DNA from: Thermoproteota archaeon
GTDB taxonomy: Archaea > Thermoproteota > EX4484-205 > JAAOZP01
DNA length: 6,203 bases
Direction of reading: 5' to 3'
Assembly (NCBI GenBank): GCA_026414125.1
Contig: JAOAJQ010000080.1
Location: forward strand, 1 to 6,203
In this document: positions 1 to 5,638 of the stretch, in pieces
Layout of the letters: each line of letters opens with the position of its first letter
Numbering within the stretch: position 1 is the stretch's first letter
Made by a program: the position numbers and the translations under genes
The notes under the pieces: model-generated
Told to the model about the DNA's origin: nothing
What the model saw: the letters and a program-made list of their open reading frames with translations, nothing else
The model's database searches: none

Positions 1-89
1 TCGTAAAGCTTTCTGGCAAGTTTCTTATTATCGATCTCCCCAAGAATGTTGGGCCATTCAATGCTCCAAAGATTTATCCCCTTCTTCAT
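1..89 (-). CDS. 5' end of an unidentified protein, cut by the window edge
   Basis: An ATG at 87-89 on the minus strand opens a frame that runs without a stop through base 1, giving 29 complete codons plus two bases. The peptide begins MKKGINLWSIEWPN and continues with a charged stretch (GEIDNKKLARKLY). The start lies 23 bases after the stop of the DUF89-type gene on the same strand. I see no TATA box in that gap, so it is probably the third gene of the same leftward transcript. No good Shine-Dalgarno sequence is visible. The opening KKGINLWS faintly resembles the first strand of TIM-barrel sugar isomerases, but 29 residues are too few to assign a family, so the function is left open. Confidence 0.6.
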   Translation of the reverse strand, partial: MKKGINLWSIEWPNILGEIDNKKLARKLY

Positions 90-112
90 AAGTAAAATTT
101 GAACAGTGAAAC

Positions 113-1030
113 TTAATAAACTTTTCGAAACTTCTGAAACCTTATAAGCTTAACCACGTTGGAATCCTTTGGGACACCGAGGTTTCTGCCGACGACTTCA
201 CATTTAACTCTCAGAATGTAGCAAACAGGTTTTCCAATATTCTTTTCAAGCCCGGTGAGAGACTCAAAGTTTCCCTGACCTTTAGATATCACTATGTCGG
301 AATCATTTAGGGTTTGCTTAAACTCCTCCGAAACCTTGCTCATAACAATCCCGATAGTATCGTCGCCTGTGGTAATGGTTTTGTCACAAGCCTCCCCAAG
401 CCTAATATGCTCTGCATCCTCAAGAGTAGCATCGTTCAAAACAGGCCCACCTTTAACAACCATCGTAACAGCACACCCCCATCTTTCCTTTAGACATTTT
501 GCTACAAGCTTATCGAAAACTATTTCCCCAGCATTGTCTGCTAGGTAAAGAATTTTCTTCGCCCTGGTGATTTCTTCACATAGTTTATCAACGTCATCGA
601 TAACTAAAGGTTCCTTCAAATAGTTTTTAAACCGTGATTCTAGGCTTTCAAGGCTGAAGCGATGCCCGTGGACTTCAAAATCCATCATGTTTCCAATTAT
701 GGCTGCTTTGAGACAAAATCTCAGTGCTTCAACATTGTCCCTGATTGACTTGACTGTTTCGCATAGGCTGGGATATACTTTTAGGGCAGTTTCGTTCGAA
801 ACAGTCTTAACATGTTTAAACGGGTCTCTTACTCCAGTTAGTTTCTGAGTAACCCTGCATACTTCCGAGTGAAGGATGTTTGGCGAAGCATCCTTTTCAA
901 AAGCCTCTGGAAGCCACTTTAAGACTTCTAAAAGTATTTTCTTAATTACATTCGGATCGTCAGTAGCTTTAGACGCTATGTCTAAAGCAGCGTTTACAGT
1001 GCACGGGATGCAGAGTAAACCAGGTTTCAC
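113..1030 (-). CDS. DUF89 / damage-control phosphatase-like protein (ARMT1-like fold)
   Basis: This is a soluble, probably cytosolic, 305-residue protein of the DUF89 family. Characterised members are metal-dependent phosphatases that remove damaged or excess phosphometabolites; the substrate here cannot be read from sequence. Counting from the GTG start, the archaeal-type N-terminal CIPC motif is at residues 7-10. Next come LADNAGEIVFD (about 163-173), KGGPVLNDAT (about 193-202), SKGQGNFE (about 249-256), and a C-terminal RVKCEVVGRNLG (about 274-285). The Asp/Asn residues of the DNAGE and NDAT motifs and the Asp just before SKGQGN are the expected metal and phosphate ligands. All appear intact and the length is normal for the family. 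The frame extends five codons further to TTG at 1045. I chose GTG at 1028-1030 because GGAGG (1039-1043) ends 8 bases before it; that SD would lie inside the longer version. The gene follows the M48 protease gene by 45 bases and is probably cotranscribed with it. Confidence 0.9.
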   Translation of the reverse strand: MKPGLLCIPCTVNAALDIASKATDDPNVIKKILLEVLKWLPEAFEKDASPNILHSEVCRVTQKLTGVRDPFKHVKTVSNETALKVYPSLCETVKSIRDNVEALRFCLKAAIIGNMMDFEVHGHRFSLESLESRFKNYLKEPLVIDDVDKLCEEITRAKKILYLADNAGEIVFDKLVAKCLKERWGCAVTMVVKGGPVLNDATLEDAEHIRLGEACDKTITTGDDTIGIVMSKVSEEFKQTLNDSDIVISKGQGNFESLTGLEKNIGKPVCYILRVKCEVVGRNLGVPKDSNVVKLIRFQKFRKVY

Positions 1031-1038
1031 AAGCATAT

Positions 1039-1043
1039 CCTCC
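1039..1043 (-). promoter_or_regulatory. Shine-Dalgarno sequence that decides the DUF89 gene start
   Basis: On the minus strand GGAGG is followed by eight bases (ATATGCTT) and then GTG at 1028-1030, which is good SD spacing. The in-frame ATG at 1034-1036 is only two bases from the SD. The TTG at 1043-1045 overlaps it. The GTG is therefore the best start. This is one of the few strong SD motifs in the window and fits an internal gene of an operon. Confidence 0.75.
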
Positions 1044-1075
1044 AAAATAATCTTATAATCTTTTCCAAGTCTTTC

Positions 1076-2503
1076 CTATCCAATTATTTCTAGGAAGCCG
1101 AGTATATTGTCTTTTATCGACCTTATCAAGGGATGCCTTATCCCACTAGGCTCCCTAAGACTCTCCAGTCTATATATTCTGAAGTAGAGAGGCGGGTGCG
1201 GATCCCAACCCAACCATTCTTGGATAGCGTATCCGCGCCTCGCTTCAAGCTGAAGCCTGCGGAAACCTATTTTTCTCAAAGCGTTGGCAAGAGTCTGCGG
1301 CTCGCCTATTTTAATAGCAGACTCTAAATCAGCCTTAGACTCGAAAAACTTGGCTATGAAGTAGACGACTCCAAGAGCAATTATAAGATAGAAGTATCCT
1401 AAGAAGTATAGTAGCGGCCAGAAAACGTAAAACCTTAGAAGATACTCCATGGAGGTTAAGAGGAAGAGAAACAATGGGTCCCTCCCTTTAAGATGGCTGA
1501 ACTCATGCCCGATAACACTCAATATCTCCTTCTCCTCAAGCTGGACTAGCAGCCCTGTGGTAACCAAGATTACTCCACGACTCGGCCAAGGCCCAGAGGC
1601 TGCAGCATTAGGCAGAGTCGTGTTGGAAACAACTATCTTGGGCACTGGAAGCTCAAATTTTTCCGCCGCCTGCTTTACGATCTCATACAGGTTCACACTC
1701 TTTGCTGAAGCTTTTTCAGAGTTACACATTAATCCGTATTGGGATAAGACTTCTGCGCAAATTTCATAGTTTATCGGCTTCCCTAGCGCAAGGGTTCGGC
1801 TGTAAATTTCTTTCTTAATCTTCGAGAATATTTCTGTGCCATGTTTATTTAGAAAAGACTTGTATTCTGAAACTGGAATATTATACTGGAAAACATGTAT
1901 CAGAGGATTTTTCTCAGTTATACGCCAATCTCCCATTCTCCCAATAATCCTGTCTGAGAAAAGAATAAGAATGAACTGCATTAATACGAGTACTATTGGA
2001 GCATAGGATCCCAAGAGTAGGAAGAGAATAATGCTAAGCGAGGTGAATAAGATAAAAAGGAGAAGCATGCTTTCTGAAAACATCCGGTAGACAAAATTCT
2101 TACGAGCTTCGAGAACCCTTTCAGGTATTATTTCCTTGCCCTCCACCCAGGTGAAGTAGACGGTTGTTTTCCTAAGCTGTTCTTCGAAAAACCTGACTAC
2201 AGTCACCAGGTTGCTTCTCAACCAGTTTACGACCGATCCTGGAACCTCGTTACTGCTTAAAACCATTCTAACGTTGATTGGTTTTCCAATGCTTATTTGA
2301 ACGTCAATATACCATTTCCTATCCGGATCAACGGCAGTAAAGAAGAGGAAACAGCCTGTTTCTAAGGTGCTTTTAACAACGTTCATAAAATGCTTAGAAT
2401 TAGGAGTCACGTAGTTCCGATATATGAAGTCAACTAGATCCGAGTAATTCGAAGGAGTTATTTGAGCATCGATTGTGAATACAAGGATGTTTTTCTCATT
2501 CAT
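1076..2503 (-). CDS. M48-family (HtpX/Ste24-like) membrane zinc metalloprotease
   Basis: This is a 475-residue integral-membrane peptidase, counted from the ATG at 2503. Residues 1 to about 127 form a soluble domain I cannot name. Residues about 145-184 form a hydrophobic hairpin of two membrane segments. The catalytic domain follows: VIGHEFSHLKGRD holds the HExxH zinc site (H333, E334, H337), a second hydrophobic block covers about 343-383, and ESKAD (388-392) supplies the third zinc ligand, Glu388. DPHPPLYFRIYRLE (about 434-447) matches the conserved tail of M48 enzymes. Such proteases degrade damaged membrane proteins on the cytoplasmic side. The frame continues 23 codons upstream to a GTG at 2572, adding a CEHGC stretch. 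I prefer the ATG because TTTATATTT (2545-2553, minus strand) lies at TATA distance from a start site near 2523, and GGAAAG precedes the ATG by about eight bases. A leaderless GTG transcript remains possible. It is the first gene of the leftward operon. Confidence 0.9.
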   Translation of the reverse strand: MNEKNILVFTIDAQITPSNYSDLVDFIYRNYVTPNSKHFMNVVKSTLETGCFLFFTAVDPDRKWYIDVQISIGKPINVRMVLSSNEVPGSVVNWLRSNLVTVVRFFEEQLRKTTVYFTWVEGKEIIPERVLEARKNFVYRMFSESMLLLFILFTSLSIILFLLLGSYAPIVLVLMQFILILFSDRIIGRMGDWRITEKNPLIHVFQYNIPVSEYKSFLNKHGTEIFSKIKKEIYSRTLALGKPINYEICAEVLSQYGLMCNSEKASAKSVNLYEIVKQAAEKFELPVPKIVVSNTTLPNAAASGPWPSRGVILVTTGLLVQLEEKEILSVIGHEFSHLKGRDPLFLFLLTSMEYLLRFYVFWPLLYFLGYFYLIIALGVVYFIAKFFESKADLESAIKIGEPQTLANALRKIGFRRLQLEARRGYAIQEWLGWDPHPPLYFRIYRLESLREPSGIRHPLIRSIKDNILGFLEIIG

Positions 2504-2628
2504 GCTTAGCTTTCCACATCCGTGTTCACAGGAGAAGATCCTTGAAATATAAATGTTTTCAAACACTCTCACGTTAATATTCGGGAGAAAGTTTATTTCA
2601 ACCTCTTTAATGCTAAAACTTAGGAATC
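2504..2628. promoter_or_regulatory. Divergent promoter region between the protease operon and the nucleotidyltransferase gene
   Basis: Leftward, ATTTATATTT (minus strand, 2545-2554) is a good archaeal TATA box. It predicts a start site near 2523 and a short leader containing GGAAAG before the ATG at 2503. A second leftward element, GAAATAAAC (2591-2599), lies about 23 bases before the alternative GTG at 2572. Rightward, the same bases read GTTTATTTC and could serve the nucleotidyltransferase gene, with a predicted start near 2621 and a leader of about 8 nt containing AGGA. The elements are seen; promoter activity is inferred from spacing alone. Confidence 0.45.
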
Positions 2629-3381
2629 TTGAGAGTAATAGTTCCTGCCGGAGGCTTTGCTAAGCGTCTTCAACATCTTGGAGTGCATATGGCGAAGCCC
2701 CTTGTTAAGGTTTGCGACAGGCCGTTAATAGACTATACTATGGAAAAAATAAGTGTTTTAAACCCGAGTGAGGTCATCATCACAGTAAACAAGAAGTTTG
2801 AAAAGGATTTCAGAGAATGGCTTGAATCTAGGGACTATGTTAACGCGAGGCTGCAGGTTGAGGGAAGTACACGAGAAGAGGAGAAGCCTGGAACAATATT
2901 GTCGCTAGCAATGCTGGTTGACAACATTAAGCAGGATGAATACCTAGTTATAGCGGGTGACAATCTTTTCTCGCTTGATTTAACGAAGTTCATAGACTTC
3001 TACCGTAGTAAGAATGCTCCGGTTGTAGCGCTGTACGATGTTGGCAATATTGAGCTTGTTAAAATGTATTCCTGCGTAAAGCTTGCTGAAGACGGTAGAA
3101 TAGTGGATTTTGTGGAGAAGCCTGTAAACCCGGCTTCAACCATGATAGCTACTGCTATCTATATGTTTCCATGGGAGTCGTTAGTAAAAATCAAGAGATA
3201 TGTGGAAGAGGGTGGTAATAGGGATAGCCCAGGTCACTTCATCTCCTGGCTTTGCAGAAAGGAGTATGTTTACGGCTATGTTTTCCATGGATATTGGTTC
3301 GACATCGGAACACCCCAGACATATGAGGAAGCCTGCAGGTTTATGGAGTCCCTTGGAAGAAGCGTTGCTTATAAGGGTTAA
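2629..3381 (+). CDS. Sugar-1-phosphate nucleotidyltransferase (RmlA/GalU-like, short archaeal form)
   Basis: This 250-residue protein of the NTP_transferase family would join a sugar 1-phosphate to an NTP, giving a nucleotide sugar for glycan or glycolipid synthesis in the cytosol. Signatures in order: MRVIVPAGGFAKRL (1-14, nucleotide-binding loop), MAKPLVKV with the conserved Lys23, GTILSL (88-93), AGDNLF with the metal-binding Asp111 (109-114), FVEKP (161-165), and YWFDIGTPQTY (222-232). It lacks the C-terminal beta-helix of longer relatives, so it is a catalytic domain only. The loop is atypical: GGFAKR replaces the usual GGxGxR. The start is TTG at 2629. No other usual start is in frame ahead of the essential loop, and MRVIVPAGG is a normal N-terminus for the family. 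AGGA lies just three bases upstream. Sugar and base specificity (UTP or dTTP, glucose or another sugar) cannot be told here. The gene appears to be transcribed alone. Confidence 0.9.
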   Translation: MRVIVPAGGFAKRLQHLGVHMAKPLVKVCDRPLIDYTMEKISVLNPSEVIITVNKKFEKDFREWLESRDYVNARLQVEGSTREEEKPGTILSLAMLVDNIKQDEYLVIAGDNLFSLDLTKFIDFYRSKNAPVVALYDVGNIELVKMYSCVKLAEDGRIVDFVEKPVNPASTMIATAIYMFPWESLVKIKRYVEEGGNRDSPGHFISWLCRKEYVYGYVFHGYWFDIGTPQTYEEACRFMESLGRSVAYKG

Positions 3382-3427
3382 AACTGCTAAACCTATTTTA
3401 TGAGAAACTGAGGATTAACGCAATGCC

Positions 3428-3769
3428 TTAAGGGTTCGCAAGAATAAGGGTTTTTTTATTTTCACGTTCCTCTTTTTCCCAAAGTAGTTTGGCTTGCATT
3501 TGCCTTCTAATCGCACGCCGGATACGGAGCCCAAGTATCTCCTCCTCAAGCTTCTTCTCTTTCTCACATAAGAATGCGTAAGCATCATAACCTATAGCAA
3601 GCTCCTTCCTCCTCCTAATTTCTTTAAGTTCAGCTTCAAGTATCCTCAATAGCTTTTCCTCATTCTCCTCCAGCTTTGGAGGGATAGTGACTTCCGTATA
3701 CTCGACTAGAGCAGTTTTTCCATCTCTCTCCATCATATTCACTGTCTTCGATAACCGGTTTATATTCAT
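3428..3769 (-). CDS. Small charged helical protein of unknown function
   Basis: I do not recognise this 113-residue protein. Residues about 18-30 (KTALVEYTEVTIP) look like a beta strand. They are followed by two long, very charged helices rich in Glu, Lys, Arg and Leu (about 32-57 and 64-103), a probable coiled-coil hairpin with a break at GYDAYAF (60-66). The tail is ANP. There is no signal peptide, membrane segment or metal motif. It is convergent with the nucleotidyltransferase gene, divergent from purM, and appears monocistronic. The start is uncertain. ATG at 3769 gives the full frame, but CTTAAATAC (minus strand, 3777-3785), a near-consensus TATA box, would place the transcript start near 3755, after that codon. 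The adjacent ATGs at 3736 and 3733 would then be used, giving MMERDGK or MERDGK as N-terminus. A weaker element, AATATACG (3793-3800), could support the longer form. Even composition and absence of overlap make a real gene likely. Confidence 0.7.
   Translation of the reverse strand: MNINRLSKTVNMMERDGKTALVEYTEVTIPPKLEENEEKLLRILEAELKEIRRRKELAIGYDAYAFLCEKEKKLEEEILGLRIRRAIRRQMQAKLLWEKEERENKKTLILANP
3451..3462 (+). terminator. Oligo-T tract, candidate archaeal terminator for the nucleotidyltransferase gene
   Basis: TTTTTTTATTTT on the coding strand begins 70 bases after the nucleotidyltransferase stop codon. Archaeal RNA polymerase stops at runs of U without needing a hairpin, so this is a reasonable 3' end. 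The tract falls inside the last codons of the convergent gene (the NKK stretch). The run may therefore simply reflect lysine and asparagine codons, and its role as a terminator is an inference. Confidence 0.4.
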
Positions 3770-3942
3770 CTAACGTGTATTTAAGATTTTACCGTATATT
3801 TCAAAATGCAAAGGCTCTAAGATTATGCGTGTACTCGTGGTATTTCTGCAATACGGGAGATGCTTAGAGGATATAAGGGTTTTATACAGCTTCTGAGTAG
3901 AGCTTAAAACTTTAAGAAATCTACGCATGAATATTTTCTGAG
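3770..3942. promoter_or_regulatory. Divergent spacer: promoters of the small helical protein gene and purM
   Basis: This 173-bp gap holds no supported gene. Leftward, CTTAAATAC (3777-3785) is a good TATA box for the small helical protein gene. Rightward, TTTAAGAAA (3911-3919) lies about 28 bases before the purM ATG. No SD is present, so purM is probably leaderless or nearly so. A second rightward TATA-like run, GGTTTTATAC (about 3888-3894 at its core), lies further up. A 23-codon ATG frame at 3825-3896 has no visible support. The TATA candidates and distances are seen; promoter use is inferred. Confidence 0.5.
3903..3916. repeat. Inverted repeat over the purM TATA region (candidate operator)
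   Basis: CTTAAA-AC-TTTAAG is a 6-bp inverted repeat with a two-base spacer. Its right arm overlaps the best purM TATA candidate, so a protein bound here would block TBP/TFB. The arms are AT-rich, and such short palindromes also arise by chance from overlapping TATA-like elements, so the regulatory role is only a possibility. Confidence 0.35.
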
Positions 3943-5088
3943 ATGACTTCTAGATACGAGGAGCTTGGTGTGGACGTGAGCAAGAAGGGGGTGGAGTTGC
4001 TAAAAAAGATCACTGATGACCTTTTTCCTGAAGCTTTTTCACCTGTTGTTAAGGATTCTTTAAACCCTGGCTGGGGGATAGTACTTCACACTGATGGAGC
4101 TGGAACCAAGCCTGTAGTCTCCTATGTCTACTATAAAGAGACCGGTGAGGAGGAGCTTTTTGAAACCTTGGCTGATGACGTTGTTGCTATGAATGTTGAC
4201 GATGCTGCATGTGTAGGAGGGGTTCCAGCAGCTTTCTCTGATTATGTTGCTGTAAATCCGTTTAAGGTTCCTAAGCAGGAGCTGCTTAAAAGCTTGGCTA
4301 AAGGGTTTTCCAGAGTGTTTTCAAGACTTAAGGAGAATAGGGTTGAGATTCTTTTCAGCGGCGGCGAGACAGCTGACCTGCCTGACATTGTCAGAACATT
4401 CGACGTTTCGGGAACAGTAATGGCCAGAGTAGAGCTCTCCAAAGTGATAACCGGCGGGGGGATCTCGCCTGGGGATATTATAGTCGGGTTGAGAAGCGGG
4501 GGAAAGTCGACGTTTGATGAGAAGGAGAATAGTGGAATAATGTGTAACGGGATAACGCTCGCAAGACACTGCCTGTTATCGAAAGAATACTTGAATAAGT
4601 ATCCTGAGATAGGCTCAGAGGCTAAAGGATATTACGGCCGCTTTAAAATAGATTCGTTTGTAGATGAGCTTAACATGAGCATAGGGGAAGCATTATTGTC
4701 GCCGACTAGGATCTACCTGCCAATAATACTTGAGGTCCTAAAAAGAGTTAAGGTTAAAGCCATAATCCATAATACTGGAGGAGGGTTAACGAAGTGTTTG
4801 AAAATAGGTAGGAACATAAGGTATGTGAAGGACAATCTTCCTGAACCGGATCCAATATTTAGGCTGATTCAGGCTGAGAGCCGGGAGACTTTGAGAAACA
4901 TGTATCGTAGCTTCAACATGGGAATAGGTTTAGAGATGATTGTTGAGAAAGGATGCGAGGACACTGTTGTAGATATATCCGAAAAATTTCATGTGGGTGC
5001 TCAAGTAATAGGTAGGTGTGAAAAATCTTCTGGGGGAAACTCTCTGACTGTTATTTCAAAAGAAGGTAGGTTCGAGTATCAAGCTTGA
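3943..5088 (+). CDS. purM: Phosphoribosylformylglycinamidine cyclo-ligase (AIR synthase, PurM)
   Basis: PurM catalyses ATP-dependent closure of FGAM to aminoimidazole ribonucleotide, the fifth step of de novo purine synthesis, as a cytosolic dimer. The 381-residue protein follows the family order. YEELGVDVSKKGVELLKKI (5-23) matches the usual YkdaGVDidag start. HTDGAGTK (49-56) is the signature ATP/substrate loop. ADDVVAMNVDD (77-87), FSGGETADLPD (138-148), FDVSGTVM (153-160), SPGDIIVGLRSGG (175-187), LLSPTRIY (251-258), HNTGGGLTKCL (276-286) and FNMGIG (324-329) follow. It is about 35 residues longer than typical bacterial PurM. The extra length may lie in the middle (about 190-240, with EKENSGIMCNG where others have SNGYSL). 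The start is clear: ATG, no SD, TATA candidate about 28 bases upstream. No other purine gene is adjacent. A divergent AIR-synthase-related protein is the alternative, but the conserved loops favour true PurM. Confidence 0.88.
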   Translation: MTSRYEELGVDVSKKGVELLKKITDDLFPEAFSPVVKDSLNPGWGIVLHTDGAGTKPVVSYVYYKETGEEELFETLADDVVAMNVDDAACVGGVPAAFSDYVAVNPFKVPKQELLKSLAKGFSRVFSRLKENRVEILFSGGETADLPDIVRTFDVSGTVMARVELSKVITGGGISPGDIIVGLRSGGKSTFDEKENSGIMCNGITLARHCLLSKEYLNKYPEIGSEAKGYYGRFKIDSFVDELNMSIGEALLSPTRIYLPIILEVLKRVKVKAIIHNTGGGLTKCLKIGRNIRYVKDNLPEPDPIFRLIQAESRETLRNMYRSFNMGIGLEMIVEKGCEDTVVDISEKFHVGAQVIGRCEKSSGGNSLTVISKEGRFEYQA

Positions 5089-5106
5089 CACTCCTATAAG
5101 GGTTTA

Positions 5107-5340
5107 TTAATCTGGAGAGAAAGATATTAAGGTCTCCGTATGCTCCACGTGCTCAAGCTTCTCTAGAACTTCGTAGATGGTTTTCCTAAGTTCCTCTAGG
5201 CTCTTAGATTCTATCACCAATACTGCATCATACCTTCCTAGGACAGAATTAGCCAGTTTAACACCCTTAATCCTTCTCGCCCTTACAACTTCTTCCGAAG
5301 TCCCCGGCTTAGTTCTAACCAGGATAAAGGCCCTAATCAT
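5107..5340 (-). CDS. Stand-alone RAM (Lrp/AsnC ligand-binding) domain protein, second of a tandem pair
   Basis: This 77-residue protein consists only of the effector-binding and oligomerisation domain of Lrp/AsnC regulators (RAM, a ferredoxin-like alpha/beta fold). There is no room for the N-terminal helix-turn-helix. Visible marks are the first strand IRAFILVRTKPGTSEEV (2-18), the KGV turn (25-27), GRYDAVLVIE (35-44) with the conserved G-x-(Y/F)D, the helix SLEELRKTIYEVLEKL (47-62), and the final HTETLISF strand (67-74). Such proteins bind amino acids or other small molecules and assemble into dimers, octamers or decamers. Some are thought to partner with full Lrp proteins. It starts six bases after the stop of its paralogue, with GTGA as a plausible partial SD, so the two are translated from one message. 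The paralogues share about 32 of 75 aligned residues by hand alignment. The gene converges on purM with an 18-bp gap. Confidence 0.88.
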   Translation of the reverse strand: MIRAFILVRTKPGTSEEVVRARRIKGVKLANSVLGRYDAVLVIESKSLEELRKTIYEVLEKLEHVEHTETLISFSPD

Positions 5341-5346
5341 TTCAAG

Positions 5347-5580
5347 TCACTGCAAAACTATTGAGGTTTCTGTTCTAACTATGTTTGGAATCTTCTCAAT
5401 AACCTCGTAGAGTAGCCTGGTTAATTCCTCGGGACTCTCGACTTCCAAAGTCGCAACCACGTCGAACCTGCCGTAGATAGGGTCAGCCGAATGAACACCC
5501 TTAACCCTCCTAATTTCATTTGAAACCTCTATTGATGTTCCGGGTTTCGTAACTATGAACACATATGCTTTAACAACCAT
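5347..5580 (-). CDS. Stand-alone RAM (Lrp/AsnC ligand-binding) domain protein, first of a tandem pair
   Basis: This is another 77-residue RAM-only protein and the first gene of the pair. Strand one is VVKAYVFIVTKPGTS (2-16). RRVKGVHSAD (24-33) follows helix one, then GRFDVVATLE (37-46) with the G-x-(Y/F)D signature, helix two PEELTRLLYEVIEKI (50-64), and RTETSIVLQ (69-77) as last strand. Helix one is one residue longer than in the downstream copy, and the hydrophobic residues facing the effector pocket differ, so the two may sense different ligands or form mixed oligomers. No DNA-binding domain is present. The ATG is fixed by its position about 25 bases after a strong TATA box, with no SD, so the message should be leaderless. 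A perfect inverted repeat covers the start codon and suggests tight repression at this promoter. The gene follows the YbjQ-family gene by 58 bases but has its own promoter. Confidence 0.88.
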   Translation of the reverse strand: MVVKAYVFIVTKPGTSIEVSNEIRRVKGVHSADPIYGRFDVVATLEVESPEELTRLLYEVIEKIPNIVRTETSIVLQ

Positions 5581-5596
5581 AGGTTAAAAACCTATG
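5578..5596. repeat. Perfect 8-bp inverted repeat over the RAM-pair start codon (candidate operator)
   Basis: CATAGGTT-AAA-AACCTATG is a perfect 8-bp inverted repeat with a 3-base spacer. Its left end contains the start codon (CAT, 5578-5580, on the plus strand). The TATA box ends five bases to the right, so the repeat fills the space between TATA and the predicted transcript start. Archaeal Lrp-type repressors are known to bind at comparable places to block RNA polymerase. The symmetry is seen; operator function is inferred. Confidence 0.65.
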
Positions 5597-5600
5597 AGAA

Positions 5601-5616
5601 GTATTTAAACATTTTC
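5601..5616 (-). promoter_or_regulatory. BRE/TATA promoter of the tandem RAM genes
   Basis: On the minus strand GAAAAT-GTTTAAATAC combines a purine-rich BRE-like stretch (5611-5616) with a near-consensus archaeal TATA box (5601-5610). The TATA centre is 25 bases before the A of the ATG at 5580, so transcription should begin at or next to the start codon (leaderless message). This is the clearest promoter in the window. Confidence 0.7.
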
Positions 5617-5623
5617 ACGTGAA
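5614..5623. repeat. Perfect 10-bp palindrome upstream of the RAM-pair promoter
   Basis: TTCACGTGAA is its own reverse complement. It overlaps the outer edge of the BRE-like stretch and lies between the YbjQ-family stop codon and the RAM promoter. With the inverted repeat at 5578-5596 it brackets the TATA box. It could be an activator or second repressor site; its sequence differs from the downstream repeat, so it would be bound by a different protein. Confidence 0.4.
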
Positions 5624-5638
5624 CCAATGTAGCGTCCC

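Noticed and set aside
1449..1769. A 106-codon plus-strand frame opposite the M48 protease gene
   Set aside because: It lies wholly antisense to the catalytic part of the protease, whose HExxH and ESKAD motifs are clear; it looks like a shadow frame.
3825..3896. A 23-codon ATG frame in the purM upstream spacer (MRVLVVFLQYG...)
   Set aside because: No SD or well-placed TATA box, very short, and no recognisable similarity; an open frame of this size is expected by chance.
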